Below are positions 1 to 9,823 of a DNA stretch of 22,414 bases, piece by piece. The position numbers and the translations under genes are program-made. The stretch is from an uncultured Mycolicibacterium sp. GTDB lineage: Bacteria > Actinomycetota > Actinomycetes > Mycobacteriales > Mycobacteriaceae. The stretch is from the NCBI RefSeq assembly GCF_937941905.1, contig NZ_CALDGS010000102.1, positions 1 through 22,414 of the forward strand, written 5' to 3'. The number at the start of each line of letters is the position of its first letter. The stretch's first letter is position 1. Below the pieces are notes generated by a model that saw nothing but the letters and a program-made list of their open reading frames with translations, made no database searches and had not been told where the DNA came from.

Positions 1-10
1 CGCGAGCCGC

Positions 11-865
11 TCAGTATTTCATCGCTCCGCGATCGACGGCGATCTGGCTGCCCGACAACGTCGCCGAGCCGTCCCCGGCCAGCCAGGCCACCACGTCGGC
101 CACCTCGTCGGGAGTCATGAACTCGGCCCGCCCCTTGTCACTGTCCTTGACCACCGGCCGGTACGGCATCGGCGGGAAGCTGTGCAGGAAACCCGGGTAC
201 TTGGTGAAGATCTCGGCCATCGCCTCGGGCTCGATCATCGGGGTGTCCACCGAGTACGGGTGGATGGAGTTCACCCGGATGCCGAACTCGCCCACCTCCA
301 GCGCCAGCGTGTTCGTCAGCGCCACCAGGGCCTGCTTGGAGGCGGCGTAGTGGCCGTTGCCCGGCGTGGCCTTCAGCCCGGCCGAGGAGCTCACGATGAT
401 GATCGACCCGCCGTTGCCGGCCTCGATCATCGCCGGCACCACCGCGCGCACGGTCTTCCAGGTGCCGTTGAGGTTGACGTCGATGACCGTGGACCACTGC
501 TCCTCGGACATCTCGAACAGCCGGCCCCAGCTGAGCACTCCGGCGTTGGCGACCAGGATGTCGAGCCGGCCGAACTGCTCCACGCCGTCGCGCACCACCT
601 GCTGCAGCGCCGCGAGGTCGCGGACGTCGGCCTCGCGGGCGAGCACCTTGCGGCCGGTGGCCTCCACCGCGCGCACCGTCTCGGCGAGATCCTCCGGGGT
701 GGCCGCCGGGTAGCTGATGGTGTCCGACACCGGCCGGCACACGTCGACGGCGATGATGTCGGCGCCCTCCCGGGCCAACCGCACCGCGTGCGCCCGGCCC
801 TGGCCGCGCGCGGCGCCGGTGATGAATGCGACTCGTCCCTCCAGGCTTGCGCCGGTAGCCGTCAC
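11..865 (-). CDS. Mycofactocin-coupled SDR family oxidoreductase (Rv0687-like)
   Basis: NAD(P)-dependent short-chain dehydrogenase of 284 aa. The sequence shows the cofactor glycine motif TGAARGQG at residues 16-23, NAG at 107-109, and the catalytic set N131, S160, Y173 and K177. Compared with ordinary SDRs there is an extra segment around residues 43-75 (VCRPVSDTISYPAATPEDL). From family knowledge, this insertion marks SDRs that hold NAD tightly and pass electrons to the peptide cofactor mycofactocin. The GTG start at 863-865 is supported by AAAGGAG at 872-878. The order tuf, membrane protein, SDR matches M. tuberculosis tuf-Rv0686-Rv0687, with the mycofactocin locus expected beyond the left edge (inference). 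A KstR-like operator lies 46 bases upstream, which suggests induction during sterol catabolism. The alcohol substrate cannot be told from the sequence. Confidence 0.92.
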   Translation of the reverse strand: MTATGASLEGRVAFITGAARGQGRAHAVRLAREGADIIAVDVCRPVSDTISYPAATPEDLAETVRAVEATGRKVLAREADVRDLAALQQVVRDGVEQFGRLDILVANAGVLSWGRLFEMSEEQWSTVIDVNLNGTWKTVRAVVPAMIEAGNGGSIIIVSSSAGLKATPGNGHYAASKQALVALTNTLALEVGEFGIRVNSIHPYSVDTPMIEPEAMAEIFTKYPGFLHSFPPMPYRPVVKDSDKGRAEFMTPDEVADVVAWLAGDGSATLSGSQIAVDRGAMKY

Positions 866-894
866 CCGCTGCTCCTTTCTGCGTGCTGCCGATC

Positions 895-900
895 AGGCTA
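895..900 (-). promoter_or_regulatory. Candidate -10 box of the SDR gene
   Basis: TAGCCT on the minus strand fits the mycobacterial TANNNT -10 pattern. It lies 30 bases upstream of the GTG start, and no good -35 is visible. The KstR-like palindrome at 911-924 would cover the -35 area of this promoter. The assignment is by pattern only. Confidence 0.4.
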
Positions 901-910
901 ACAGCAGAAC

Positions 911-924
911 TGGAACGTGTTACA
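911..924. promoter_or_regulatory. Candidate KstR operator
   Basis: The sequence TGGAACGTGTTACA matches the published KstR consensus TnnAACnnGTTnnA at all eight fixed positions, on both strands. KstR is the TetR-family repressor of the mycobacterial cholesterol-degradation regulon and is released by a cholesterol-derived CoA thioester. The site is in the short gap between the SHOCT gene and the SDR gene, just upstream of a candidate -10 box. That is the expected place for repression of the SDR. From memory, the M. tuberculosis counterpart Rv0687 is listed in the KstR regulon. Binding itself is inferred. Confidence 0.7.
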
Positions 925-936
925 ACTCTGCCCGGA

Positions 937-1767
937 TCAGAGTTCGGCGATGATCTCCCGGCGCTTGGCCTGGTATTCGTCCTCGGTGATCACCCCGGTG
1001 GCGCGCAATGTCTCGAGCTCCTGCAGCCGCTGTGCCGCCGACGGCTGCGGCGGGGTGAGCACCGCCGCGCCACCGGCGGCCCCGGCCGGCTGCGGCGCCG
1101 CCGTCGCCGGCCCGGCCGCGCGCCGCACCACCTCCCGAACCTGTTGGCGCGCCGCGGGATCGGCGCGCAGATCGAGTGTGCTCTCCAGCCCGATGCCGTG
1201 CGTCCTGAGGATGCGCAGCACCTCCAGCAACGGCTCGGTCTGCCCGGTCAGGTCGTAGACCCGGCCGTCCTCGGCGAGCTCGAAGGTGGCCGGCACCACC
1301 CCGCTGACCAGGGCGCTGCGCGGCCAGTCGATGACGAACCTGTTGGTGGTCGGGTCGACGAGCGCGACGAGCTTGCGGGAGGTGATCATCGGCAGCCGGT
1401 CCATCGTGCCGATCACCCGGTCGGTGGCGGTGAACGGCGTCAGGCCGGGCCCGGAGATCTGCAGTTCGAGCTGCAGGAGCGGCCGGTCGTTGATGCGGGT
1501 GTTGGTCTCGCCGAAAGCGGTGACGGTGGCCAGGGCGAGCACCCCGTGGTGCTCGAGCACGGCCAGCCGTTCGGCGTGCCGGCTGCCCGCGACGGTGAGG
1601 GCCACCGCGATGAGGATGTCGAGGGCGGTGACGGCCAGCCCGGTCCACAGCATCCAGCTCAGCGCCGGATCGCCGCCGACGAAGTAGATGATCAGAAACA
1701 GCGGGCCGACGATCCCGCACAGCATCACGAAGGCCTGCACCCGCAGGTACCGCCAGAAGGTCGACAT
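937..1767 (-). CDS. Membrane protein with C-terminal SHOCT domain (Rv0686-like)
   Basis: A 276-aa protein of unknown function. Two hydrophobic helices are visible at about residues 11-30 and 38-60. A soluble region of beta character follows, then an Ala/Pro/Gly-rich linker at about 217-242, and a C-terminal SHOCT-type short helical module at about 244-276 (LETLRATGVITEDEYQAKR). From family knowledge, SHOCT modules are short oligomerisation-like helices found at protein ends. The ATG start has a strong purine-rich ribosome site (GGGAGGAG, 1776-1783). Position between the tuf region and the SDR matches Rv0686, annotated in M. tuberculosis as a membrane protein. It may be cotranscribed with the cutinase gene 52 bases upstream. 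No catalytic motif was found. Confidence 0.85.
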   Translation of the reverse strand: MSTFWRYLRVQAFVMLCGIVGPLFLIIYFVGGDPALSWMLWTGLAVTALDILIAVALTVAGSRHAERLAVLEHHGVLALATVTAFGETNTRINDRPLLQLELQISGPGLTPFTATDRVIGTMDRLPMITSRKLVALVDPTTNRFVIDWPRSALVSGVVPATFELAEDGRVYDLTGQTEPLLEVLRILRTHGIGLESTLDLRADPAARQQVREVVRRAAGPATAAPQPAGAAGGAAVLTPPQPSAAQRLQELETLRATGVITEDEYQAKRREIIAEL

Positions 1768-1819
1768 CGCGGGCGCTCCTCCCTCCGCCGGTCCGCCGGC
1801 GGCCTACCCGCGCGCCAGA

Positions 1820-2692
1820 CTAACCCCAGTTCGGCGCGGCCGCCTGCAATGTCGGCGACTCCCGGGTCACCAGCTGGTACAGCAGCGGCGTCCACGGATA
1901 GTCCTGGCCGCCGCGGGCGCGCACATAGCTGGTGTGGATGGCCACCCCGGCCGGGGTGACGGCCGAGTCGGCGTCCGGGTCGTAGTCGCAGACCGGGTCG
2001 CCGAGGTCGCAGACGTCGACGGTGCGGGCGCCGAGCACCGGCGGCAGCGGCTGGGTGGGCGCCTTGGCCAGGATCGGCCAGTCCTGCCCCACCCCCGTGC
2101 CGCGGCCGGGCAGCGCCGCGGCCGAGCCGAGCTTGATGGTGGTGTCGCCGGGCAACCGGTAGCCGTCGGCGATGAGCAGCGCGGCGGCCAGGTTGGGGCT
2201 CTCCACCAGCCCGGGCAGGTTGCGGTGCACCACCATCGCGCCCTGCGAGTAGCCGGCCAGCACCACCTTGCTGGCCGGGCAACGCTGCACGAAGGCCTGG
2301 TACTGGCGGGCCAGGGCGTCCACCCCGGCGTCGACGCTGCCGATGAAGCCGGCCCAGCCGAGGATGTCGCCCTCGTCGGGCACCTTCACCGCGGGGTAGT
2401 CGACCGGCTCGGCGGTCACGGTGCTGCCGTCGGCGGCCAGCCGCCGCTGCAGGTCGAGGTAGGAACGGTAGACGACGGTGCCCATGCCCCCGTCGACGAA
2501 GGGGCCGGCGTCGCGCTCCCCGGACCCGGCCGCCCCGATGAAGTGCACGTCCGGGCAGCCCGGCTGGGCACCGGCGACGGCGCCGGTCCCGACGGCCGCG
2601 CCCAGCAGGGCGGCGCCGGCCGTCACGACCGCGCCGGCCAGCGCCGTCACGCGCGCCGTCAACCGTCCCGGGGAAGACAACCGACCAAGCAT
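1820..2692 (-). CDS. Secreted cutinase-family serine esterase
   Basis: Cutinase family alpha/beta hydrolase, 290 aa from the chosen start. Numbering from the upstream GTG at 2707, a signal peptide with a hydrophobic stretch at about 20-45 ends near AVAGAQP. The catalytic triad is S154 in GYSQG, D237 in CDLGDPVC and H258 in AIHTSY. C51 with C143 and C233 with C240 are the usual cutinase disulfide pairs. The family hydrolyses ester bonds of lipids or polyesters outside the cell (Culp proteins in M. tuberculosis). I prefer the ATG at 2690-2692, preceded by TGAGGG five bases away, over the GTG at 2705-2707, where the purine run abuts the start. M. tuberculosis has no cutinase between tuf and Rv0686, so this looks like a lineage-specific insertion. 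The substrate is unknown. Confidence 0.88.
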   Translation of the reverse strand: MLGRLSSPGRLTARVTALAGAVVTAGAALLGAAVGTGAVAGAQPGCPDVHFIGAAGSGERDAGPFVDGGMGTVVYRSYLDLQRRLAADGSTVTAEPVDYPAVKVPDEGDILGWAGFIGSVDAGVDALARQYQAFVQRCPASKVVLAGYSQGAMVVHRNLPGLVESPNLAAALLIADGYRLPGDTTIKLGSAAALPGRGTGVGQDWPILAKAPTQPLPPVLGARTVDVCDLGDPVCDYDPDADSAVTPAGVAIHTSYVRARGGQDYPWTPLLYQLVTRESPTLQAAAPNWG

Positions 2693-2826
2693 CGAGACCC
2701 TCAACACCCTTCCGGCGGTACGCAGACCGCATGTCCGGCTTCCGGGTGGTAGATCGGCCCCGGCCCGCGCACCGTTACACCCCCGCTTCCGCCGCGAGCC
2801 GACGCCTGCACCCCCGGAACGCGAAA

Positions 2827-2854
2827 GCGGCGCCCACCCGAAGGTGGGCGCCGC
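2827..2854 (-). terminator. Intrinsic terminator of the str operon after tuf
   Basis: A perfect 12-bp GC-rich stem (2827-2838 with 2843-2854) closes on the tetraloop CGAA (minus strand TTCG). On the minus strand it is followed by TTTCGC, a short U-run typical of mycobacterial terminators. It starts 30 bases after the tuf stop codon and separates the translation operon from the cutinase gene. Confidence 0.9.
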
Positions 2855-2884
2855 CTCGCAGCGGGAAGGCTAGATCACCAGGAC

Positions 2885-4075
<1,191 letters not shown>

Positions 4076-4083
4076 TGTGTTGT

Positions 4084-4089
4084 CCTCCT
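4084..4089 (-). promoter_or_regulatory. Strong Shine-Dalgarno site of tuf
   Basis: AGGAGG on the minus strand lies eight bases before the GTG start of tuf. It is a full-length match to the anti-Shine-Dalgarno sequence, fits the very high expression expected of EF-Tu, and fixes the GTG as the start. Confidence 0.85.
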
Positions 4090-4151
4090 GGACTTCTGGT
4101 TGGTGCTTGGAAAAGCAGTACTGATCTTTTCAGTTGTGGTCTCGCCGCGGC

Positions 4152-4171
4152 CCGGGGCCCTGCGGCCCCGG
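4152..4171 (-). other. GC-only hairpin in the fusA-tuf gap
   Basis: A perfect 8-bp stem (CCGGGGCC with GGCCCCGG) closes a 4-base loop 34 bases after the fusA stop. No U-run follows on the minus strand, so it is not a standard terminator. It may be a processing or partial-attenuation site that sets the tuf to fusA ratio (inference). A short palindrome-like segment (AAAAG..CTTTT, 4111-4130) lies between it and the tuf ribosome site. Confidence 0.6.
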
Positions 4172-4205
4172 AGCCGTCGCGCAGATCACGCTGGGCACCG
4201 GAGCC

Positions 4206-6311
<2,106 letters not shown>

Positions 6312-6353
6312 AGAAGTCTTCTCTCTCGCTTGGTAGTGGCGGTGTGGTCATGC

Positions 6354-6375
6354 GCCGGCGGCCGGGGCCGCCGGC
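6354..6375 (-). other. GC-rich hairpin in the rpsG-fusA gap
   Basis: An 8-bp perfect stem (GCCGGCGG with CCGCCGGC) with a 6-base loop begins a few bases after the rpsG stop codon. It has no U-run. It resembles the hairpin in the fusA-tuf gap in placement and strength, so each long intercistronic gap of this operon carries one. A role in mRNA stability or processing is inference. Confidence 0.6.
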
Positions 6376-6380
6376 GGCTG

Positions 6381-6851
6381 TCACCAGCGGTAGTGCGCGA
6401 AGGCCCGGTTCGCCTCGGCCATCTTGTGGGTGTCCTCACGCCGCTTGACGGAGGCGCCGAGACCGTTGCTGGCGTCGAGGAGCTCGTTCGCCAGGCGCTC
6501 GACCATGGTCTTCTCCCGGCGCTGCCGGGCGAAGGTGACCAGCCAGCGCAGCGCCAGCGTGGTCGACCGGTCCGGCCGCACCTCGACCGGCACCTGGTAG
6601 GTGGCGCCACCGACGCGGCGGCTGCGCACCTCCAGCGACGGCTTGACGTTGTCGAGCGCACGCTTGAGGGTCACGACGGGGTCGGTGCCGGTCTTCTCCC
6701 GGGTCTGCTCGAGCGCGCCGTAGACGATGCGCTCGGCCAGCGACTTCTTCCCGTTCAGGAGAACCTTGTTCACCAGCTGGGTGACCAGCTGCGAACCGTA
6801 GACCGGGTCATTGACCAGCGGACGCTTGGGTGCGGGCCCCTTGCGCGGCAT
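6381..6851 (-). CDS. rpsG: 30S ribosomal protein S7
   Basis: Ribosomal protein S7, 156 aa, full length (MPRKGPAPKR to the C-terminal AFAHYRW). It binds the 3' major domain of 16S rRNA, nucleates head assembly and contacts tRNA at the E site. The ATG start overlaps the rpsL stop codon by one base (TGATG), so translation of the two genes is coupled. It belongs to the rpsL-rpsG-fusA-tuf operon. Nothing unusual was seen. Confidence 0.99.
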   Translation of the reverse strand: MPRKGPAPKRPLVNDPVYGSQLVTQLVNKVLLNGKKSLAERIVYGALEQTREKTGTDPVVTLKRALDNVKPSLEVRSRRVGGATYQVPVEVRPDRSTTLALRWLVTFARQRREKTMVERLANELLDASNGLGASVKRREDTHKMAEANRAFAHYRW

Positions 6852-7225
6852 CAGCTCTTCTCCTTCTTCGCACCGTACTTGCTACGGGCCTGCTTGCGGT
6901 TCTTGACGCCCTGGGTGTCCAGCGAGCCGCGGATGATCTTGTAACGCACACCGGGGAGATCCTTCACACGACCGCCACGCACGAGCACCATCGAGTGCTC
7001 CTGCAGGTTGTGGCCCTCACCCGGGATGTAAGCGGTGACCTCAACCTGGCTCGTCAGCTTGACGCGGGCGACCTTGCGAAGTGCCGAGTTCGGCTTCTTC
7101 GGGGTGGTGGTGTACACGCGGGTGCACACGCCACGGCGCTGCGGGCTGCCCTTGAGGGCCGCGGTCTTCACCTTGGCGGCCTTGTCGTGGCGGCCCTTGC
7201 GGACCAGCTGCTGAATGGTTGGCAT
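6851..7225 (-). CDS. rpsL: 30S ribosomal protein S12
   Basis: Ribosomal protein S12, 124 aa, full length. It sits at the decoding centre of the small subunit. The two residues whose substitution gives streptomycin resistance in mycobacteria, K43 (TTTPKKPNS) and K88 (GRVKDLPGVRY), are both wild type here, so rpsL predicts streptomycin susceptibility. The ATG at 7223-7225 has only a weak ribosome site (AGAAAG). It is the first gene of the str operon, and the best promoter lies about 230 bases upstream, giving a long leader. Confidence 0.99.
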   Translation of the reverse strand: MPTIQQLVRKGRHDKAAKVKTAALKGSPQRRGVCTRVYTTTPKKPNSALRKVARVKLTSQVEVTAYIPGEGHNLQEHSMVLVRGGRVKDLPGVRYKIIRGSLDTQGVKNRKQARSKYGAKKEKS

Positions 7226-7455
7226 CTACCGGCTTTCTGTGTGTTGCTTCTGGTGTTGTTCCGTCGTTGGCTGAGTCTGTGTCCTGCTGTTATGTCCCGG
7301 TCGCGTATCCCGCGCCCGGGTGTGTCGCACGCGCCCGCGCCGGCAGTTCGCCACGGCAAATCCGATGCTCACGACATGCGAAGTTACCCGGCGCGCGGGC
7401 GTGCCTGCTGACTCCGTGCAGCCGCAGGCGCCTACTCGGCCAGGCACGAGCGTCC

Positions 7456-7485
7456 ACCATACCAGGGGCGGGGGCAGCTGACCAA
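7456..7485 (-). promoter_or_regulatory. Candidate str operon promoter (rpsL)
   Basis: On the minus strand, TTGGTC (7480-7485) and TATGGT (7456-7461) are separated by 18 bases. The -10 is preceded by TGG, giving an extended -10 look. Both boxes are close to the sigma-A consensus. The start site would be near 7449, leaving a leader of about 224 bases. The M. smegmatis rpsL promoter is known to be strong and to depend on its -10 region; that this is the equivalent element is inference. Confidence 0.65.
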
Positions 7486-7516
7486 ACCCGCCGAAGCGCA
7501 CACCATGAACTCACTT

Positions 7517-7531
7517 CCCGCTGGTAGCGGG
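7517..7531 (-). other. Small hairpin after the Rv0681-like TetR gene
   Basis: A 6-bp stem (CCCGCT with AGCGGG) with a 3-base loop starts a few bases after the TetR stop codon. It lacks a U-run. It could weakly terminate the TetR transcript before the rpsL promoter. Confidence 0.4.
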
Positions 7532-7538
7532 TCTCAGT

Positions 7539-8147
7539 CTACGACCGCTTCCCCATGCCCGCAGCGAGTCGGAGCACCATGTCGGAGAAGACCTTGTCGG
7601 TGTCGATCTCGTCCATCACCCCGGTCATCTCCAGCAGCACGAAGCCGTGCAGCGCCGACCAGAACTCCAGGGCGGCGTAGAACGCGTCCTCGCCCTGCAG
7701 CCCGTAGGAGCCGAGCACCTCGATGACCGGCTGAGCCGCCGCCCGCGCGGCGGCGGTGTACTCCGGGTCCTCCCCGCCCAGCGGCATCCGGGTGAACGCC
7801 GAGTACCGGCCCGGGTGGTGGTGGGCGTAGCTGCGGTAGGCGCTGGCCATGGCCAGCACCGCGTCGTCGCGGGTGCGCCCCTGCCCGACCGCGGTGAGCA
7901 TGGTGACGATGTCGTCGATCACCCGCATCCGCACCGTGCGGCGCAGGTCGTCGAGGCTCTCGACGTGGTTGTACAGTGACGGACCCTTGGTGCCGAGGTG
8001 GGTGGCGAGGGCGTTGATGGTCAGCGCGTCCCAGCCCTCGCGGTCCAGGAAGGTCAGCGCGGCGTTGACGATGGTCTCCCGGCTGAGCCGGGTGCCGCGT
8101 GCGGAGCCGCGCGACCGGCCCGGGACGCCGGCCGGCCCACTTCCCAT
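7539..8147 (-). CDS. TetR-family regulator (Rv0681-like)
   Basis: A 202-aa TetR-type repressor. The N-terminal helix-turn-helix spans about residues 43-68 (TINALATHLGTKGPSLYNHV), preceded by a basic Gly/Arg-rich tail. The rest is an all-helical ligand/dimer domain with aromatic-rich motifs (FWSALHGFVLLEM, about 162-174) like the WHG-type C-terminal domain. ATG at 8145-8147 follows GGGGGAG closely. Position directly upstream of rpsL matches Rv0681 in M. tuberculosis. A 17-base palindrome over the predicted start of its own transcript suggests autorepression. The ligand is unknown, and the adjacent envelope lipoprotein genes are possible targets. Confidence 0.9.
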   Translation of the reverse strand: MGSGPAGVPGRSRGSARGTRLSRETIVNAALTFLDREGWDALTINALATHLGTKGPSLYNHVESLDDLRRTVRMRVIDDIVTMLTAVGQGRTRDDAVLAMASAYRSYAHHHPGRYSAFTRMPLGGEDPEYTAAARAAAQPVIEVLGSYGLQGEDAFYAALEFWSALHGFVLLEMTGVMDEIDTDKVFSDMVLRLAAGMGKRS

Positions 8148-8167
8148 TCGGCTCCCCCTCGGTCGGT

Positions 8168-8195
8168 GCTGACGGACGGTCAGCGTGTCAGCCTA
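8168..8195 (-). promoter_or_regulatory. Promoter and palindromic operator of the Rv0681-like TetR gene
   Basis: The minus-strand -10 box TAGGCT is at 8190-8195, and transcription would start near 8183. The perfect inverted repeat GCTGAC-GGACG-GTCAGC (8168-8184) covers that start. A palindrome of this size at the promoter of a tetR gene is the standard layout for self-repression. A third GTCAG-like half (8188-8192) follows. Operator function is inferred. Confidence 0.55.
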
Positions 8196-8205
8196 ACGCC
8201 CGGCC

Positions 8206-8748
8206 TCAGTTGATCCGGTCCTGGCTGATCCGGGCGAGCCGCTCGACGATGCCGCACAGGTCCGGCAGCGTGGCGGGGTTGAGCGTCTGGATGGACCAGG
8301 TGGCCACGTCGGGCCCTTTGGCCAGGTAGATGCTGCAGGCGTTGACGTCGTGGGCCATGAAGCCCTGGTTGCCGTCGATGGTCAGCTCGGTCAGGGTGCG
8401 CCCGGCCTGCTGCTCCAGCCGGCGTTCGGTGTCCATGTCGCTGCCCCGGTACCACCAGGTGGAGATGCCCATGCCGGCGCCGAAGCTGCCCAGCATGGTG
8501 TTCTCCTGCCAGAAGCAGCCGACCTCGTTGTCGACGACCTTGTGGAACAGGCCCCGGCCCGCGGCCTCGGCGATGTCGGCGTCGGTCACCCCGTTGCACT
8601 CGCCGCCGCGGAACCCGGCCGCCGGGGTGGTCGGCGCGGGCCCGTCGGTCGCGTCGGGCCGGTCGGCGCAGCCGCCCAGCAGGGCCCCGACCAGCAGCCC
8701 GGCGATCAGGTATCCGGTGCATCCGGTGCCGCGCTCGCGCATGGTCAC
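8206..8748 (-). CDS. LprB-like DUF3558 lipoprotein
   Basis: Predicted secreted lipoprotein of about 178-180 aa. After a hydrophobic segment, the lipobox LGGC places the lipidated Cys at residue 25, counted from the ATG at 8742. The mature part carries conserved cysteines and the GCFWQ and WWYRGSDMDTERR segments. I recognise these from DUF3558 proteins such as LprB of M. tuberculosis. The upstream gene stops within GTGA (8745-8748), so a GTG start at 8748 gives a 4-base coupled overlap; the ATG at 8742 is the alternative. It is anchored at the outer face of the membrane; function unknown. Confidence 0.82.
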   Translation of the reverse strand: MTMRERGTGCTGYLIAGLLVGALLGGCADRPDATDGPAPTTPAAGFRGGECNGVTDADIAEAAGRGLFHKVVDNEVGCFWQENTMLGSFGAGMGISTWWYRGSDMDTERRLEQQAGRTLTELTIDGNQGFMAHDVNACSIYLAKGPDVATWSIQTLNPATLPDLCGIVERLARISQDRIN

Positions 8749-9275
8749 ATGTCCGCCGAGAGGGTGGCCGCCAGCAGTTTCTCGGCCTCCGCGCACGGGT
8801 CGCCGTCGTGGCGGTCGCGGAACTGCACCCACCAGCTGAGCACCCCGCCGCCGGCCGCGGCGGTGGCCGCGCAGGCCGCCCCGCCGGCGTCGCGGCGGGC
8901 CAGGAAGGCGTGCCGGCGTTCCACCACGGTGTCCGACAGCGTCGCACCGCGCTCGGCGGCCACCGCGCGCTCGCGGTCGATGTCGCCGGACTCGAACCAG
9001 AAGTAGACGACGTCGGTGACGTCCGGGCCGCGGTGCAGGATGTACTGGCAGACCGCGCCGCTGTAGGGCCGCACGATCTCGTCGCCGCCGAGCAGCTGCT
9101 GCACGGTGGTGTCGAGCAGCAGGCCGCAGCGGTCTTCGACGTAGCCGTAGTCGCGGGTGGCCTCCGGGGTGCCGCGCTGGGCGGTCCCGGTGACGGTGCG
9201 CGTGCAGCCACCGACGGTCGCCACGACCGCCGCGAGCAGCACCGCCGCCATCCCTGCCCTGGTTGTGCACCGCAT
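8745..9275 (-). CDS. LprC-like DUF3558 lipoprotein
   Basis: Predicted lipoprotein of 176 aa with signal peptide and lipobox VGGC (Cys24), followed by TRTVTGTA, typical of mycobacterial lipoproteins. Mature-domain features are VYFWFESGDIDRERA, paired cysteines, a WWVQF segment and the C-terminal DPCAEAEKLLAATL. From memory these resemble LprC. It overlaps the LprB-like gene by four bases, so the two form an operon with paralogous folds. No Shine-Dalgarno is visible; TAGCGT at 9285-9290 ends nine bases before the ATG, which allows a nearly leaderless transcript. Function unknown. Confidence 0.82.
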   Translation of the reverse strand: MRCTTRAGMAAVLLAAVVATVGGCTRTVTGTAQRGTPEATRDYGYVEDRCGLLLDTTVQQLLGGDEIVRPYSGAVCQYILHRGPDVTDVVYFWFESGDIDRERAVAAERGATLSDTVVERRHAFLARRDAGGAACAATAAAGGGVLSWWVQFRDRHDGDPCAEAEKLLAATLSADM

Positions 9276-9284
9276 CGTGAGGAA

Positions 9285-9290
9285 ACGCTA
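9285..9290 (-). promoter_or_regulatory. Candidate -10 box of the lipoprotein operon
   Basis: TAGCGT on the minus strand fits TANNNT and ends nine bases before the ATG of the LprC-like gene, which lacks a ribosome site. Transcription could therefore begin at or almost at the start codon. The assignment is by pattern only. Confidence 0.35.
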
Positions 9291-9373
9291 CCGACCGCAC
9301 CGGTCGGCGGCGAGTGCTCGGCGCAGCGTGAGCCTTACCGGCGGAGGCGCCCCGCGGTGCCGGTGCGACGACG

Positions 9374-9379
9374 TAGGCT
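9374..9379 (+). promoter_or_regulatory. Candidate -10 box of the DUF3060 gene pair
   Basis: TAGGCT on the plus strand fits TANNNT and lies 31 bases before the ATG of the first DUF3060 gene. No convincing -35 is visible. It faces the lipoprotein promoter across a 135-base divergent gap. Confidence 0.35.
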
Positions 9380-9410
9380 TCCAGGCGAGTCGACACAGCG
9401 GAGGACGCCC

Positions 9411-9800
9411 ATGGGATGCAGCCTGCTCGCCCGGTTCCTGGCCGGCGCGTTCGCGGTGGGGATGCTCGTCGCGCCGGCCGCGCACGCCGACAACCAGGGC
9501 GTGGTCGGTGAGCACACCACCGGCGACACCCACATCGACGGCCAGGGCATCGTGCGCACCGTGGACTGCAACAACCGCACCCTGCATGTGTTCGGCACCG
9601 GCAACCAGATCTTCGCCAAGGGGGTGTGCTGGGCGGTGACGGTGCAGGGCTCGTCGAACACCGTCGTCGCCGACCACGTGGTCAACGACATCACCGTCTA
9701 CGGCTGGGACCAGACCGTGCTGTACCGCCATGGCGACCCCTTCCTGTGGGACCGCGGCCGAGAACTCGGCATGACCAACCGGTTGCACCGAGTCGCCTGA
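9411..9800 (+). CDS. Secreted DUF3060 protein (Rv0680c-like)
   Basis: A 129-aa exported protein of unknown function. A signal peptide (about 1-27, cleavage after AHA) is followed by a DUF3060-type region. G-x-x-N turns recur every 18 residues: N65, N83, then Q101 in the same place. Hydrophobic residues alternate between the turns, as expected of a small right-handed beta helix. C53 and C73 are probably disulfide-bonded. The ATG has GGAGG six bases upstream. The gene is on the opposite strand to rpsL, as are Rv0679c and Rv0680c, and it is followed by a paralogue after 23 bases. Confidence 0.85.
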   Translation: MGCSLLARFLAGAFAVGMLVAPAAHADNQGVVGEHTTGDTHIDGQGIVRTVDCNNRTLHVFGTGNQIFAKGVCWAVTVQGSSNTVVADHVVNDITVYGWDQTVLYRHGDPFLWDRGRELGMTNRLHRVA

Positions 9801-9823
9801 ACGCCCCCGGAGGTCGATCAGTC

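Larger units (their letters stand above)
7226..7538. other. 313-base intergenic region upstream of rpsL
   Basis: This gap between the TetR stop and the rpsL start is the longest gene-free stretch in the window. It holds the candidate rpsL promoter (7456-7485), a hairpin just after the TetR gene (7517-7531) and a predicted untranslated leader of about 220 bases. Short open frames in it have no ribosome site and no recognisable product. I see no riboswitch or tRNA. Confidence 0.7.

Noticed and set aside
4111..4130. AAAAG-CAGTACTGAT-CTTTT before tuf as a terminator
   Set aside because: The outer arms are only five A/T-rich pairs; it is too weak to terminate and lies just upstream of the strong tuf ribosome site. 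Noted only as a minor palindrome.
7219..7527. Short open frames in the rpsL upstream region
   Set aside because: No ribosome sites, no recognisable motifs, and they overlap the promoter and each other on both strands.
8206..9396. Single 396-aa protein instead of two lipoproteins
   Set aside because: The N-terminal part is an Arg-rich out-of-frame reading of the LprC-like gene. Signal peptide and lipobox place the true start near 8742-8748.
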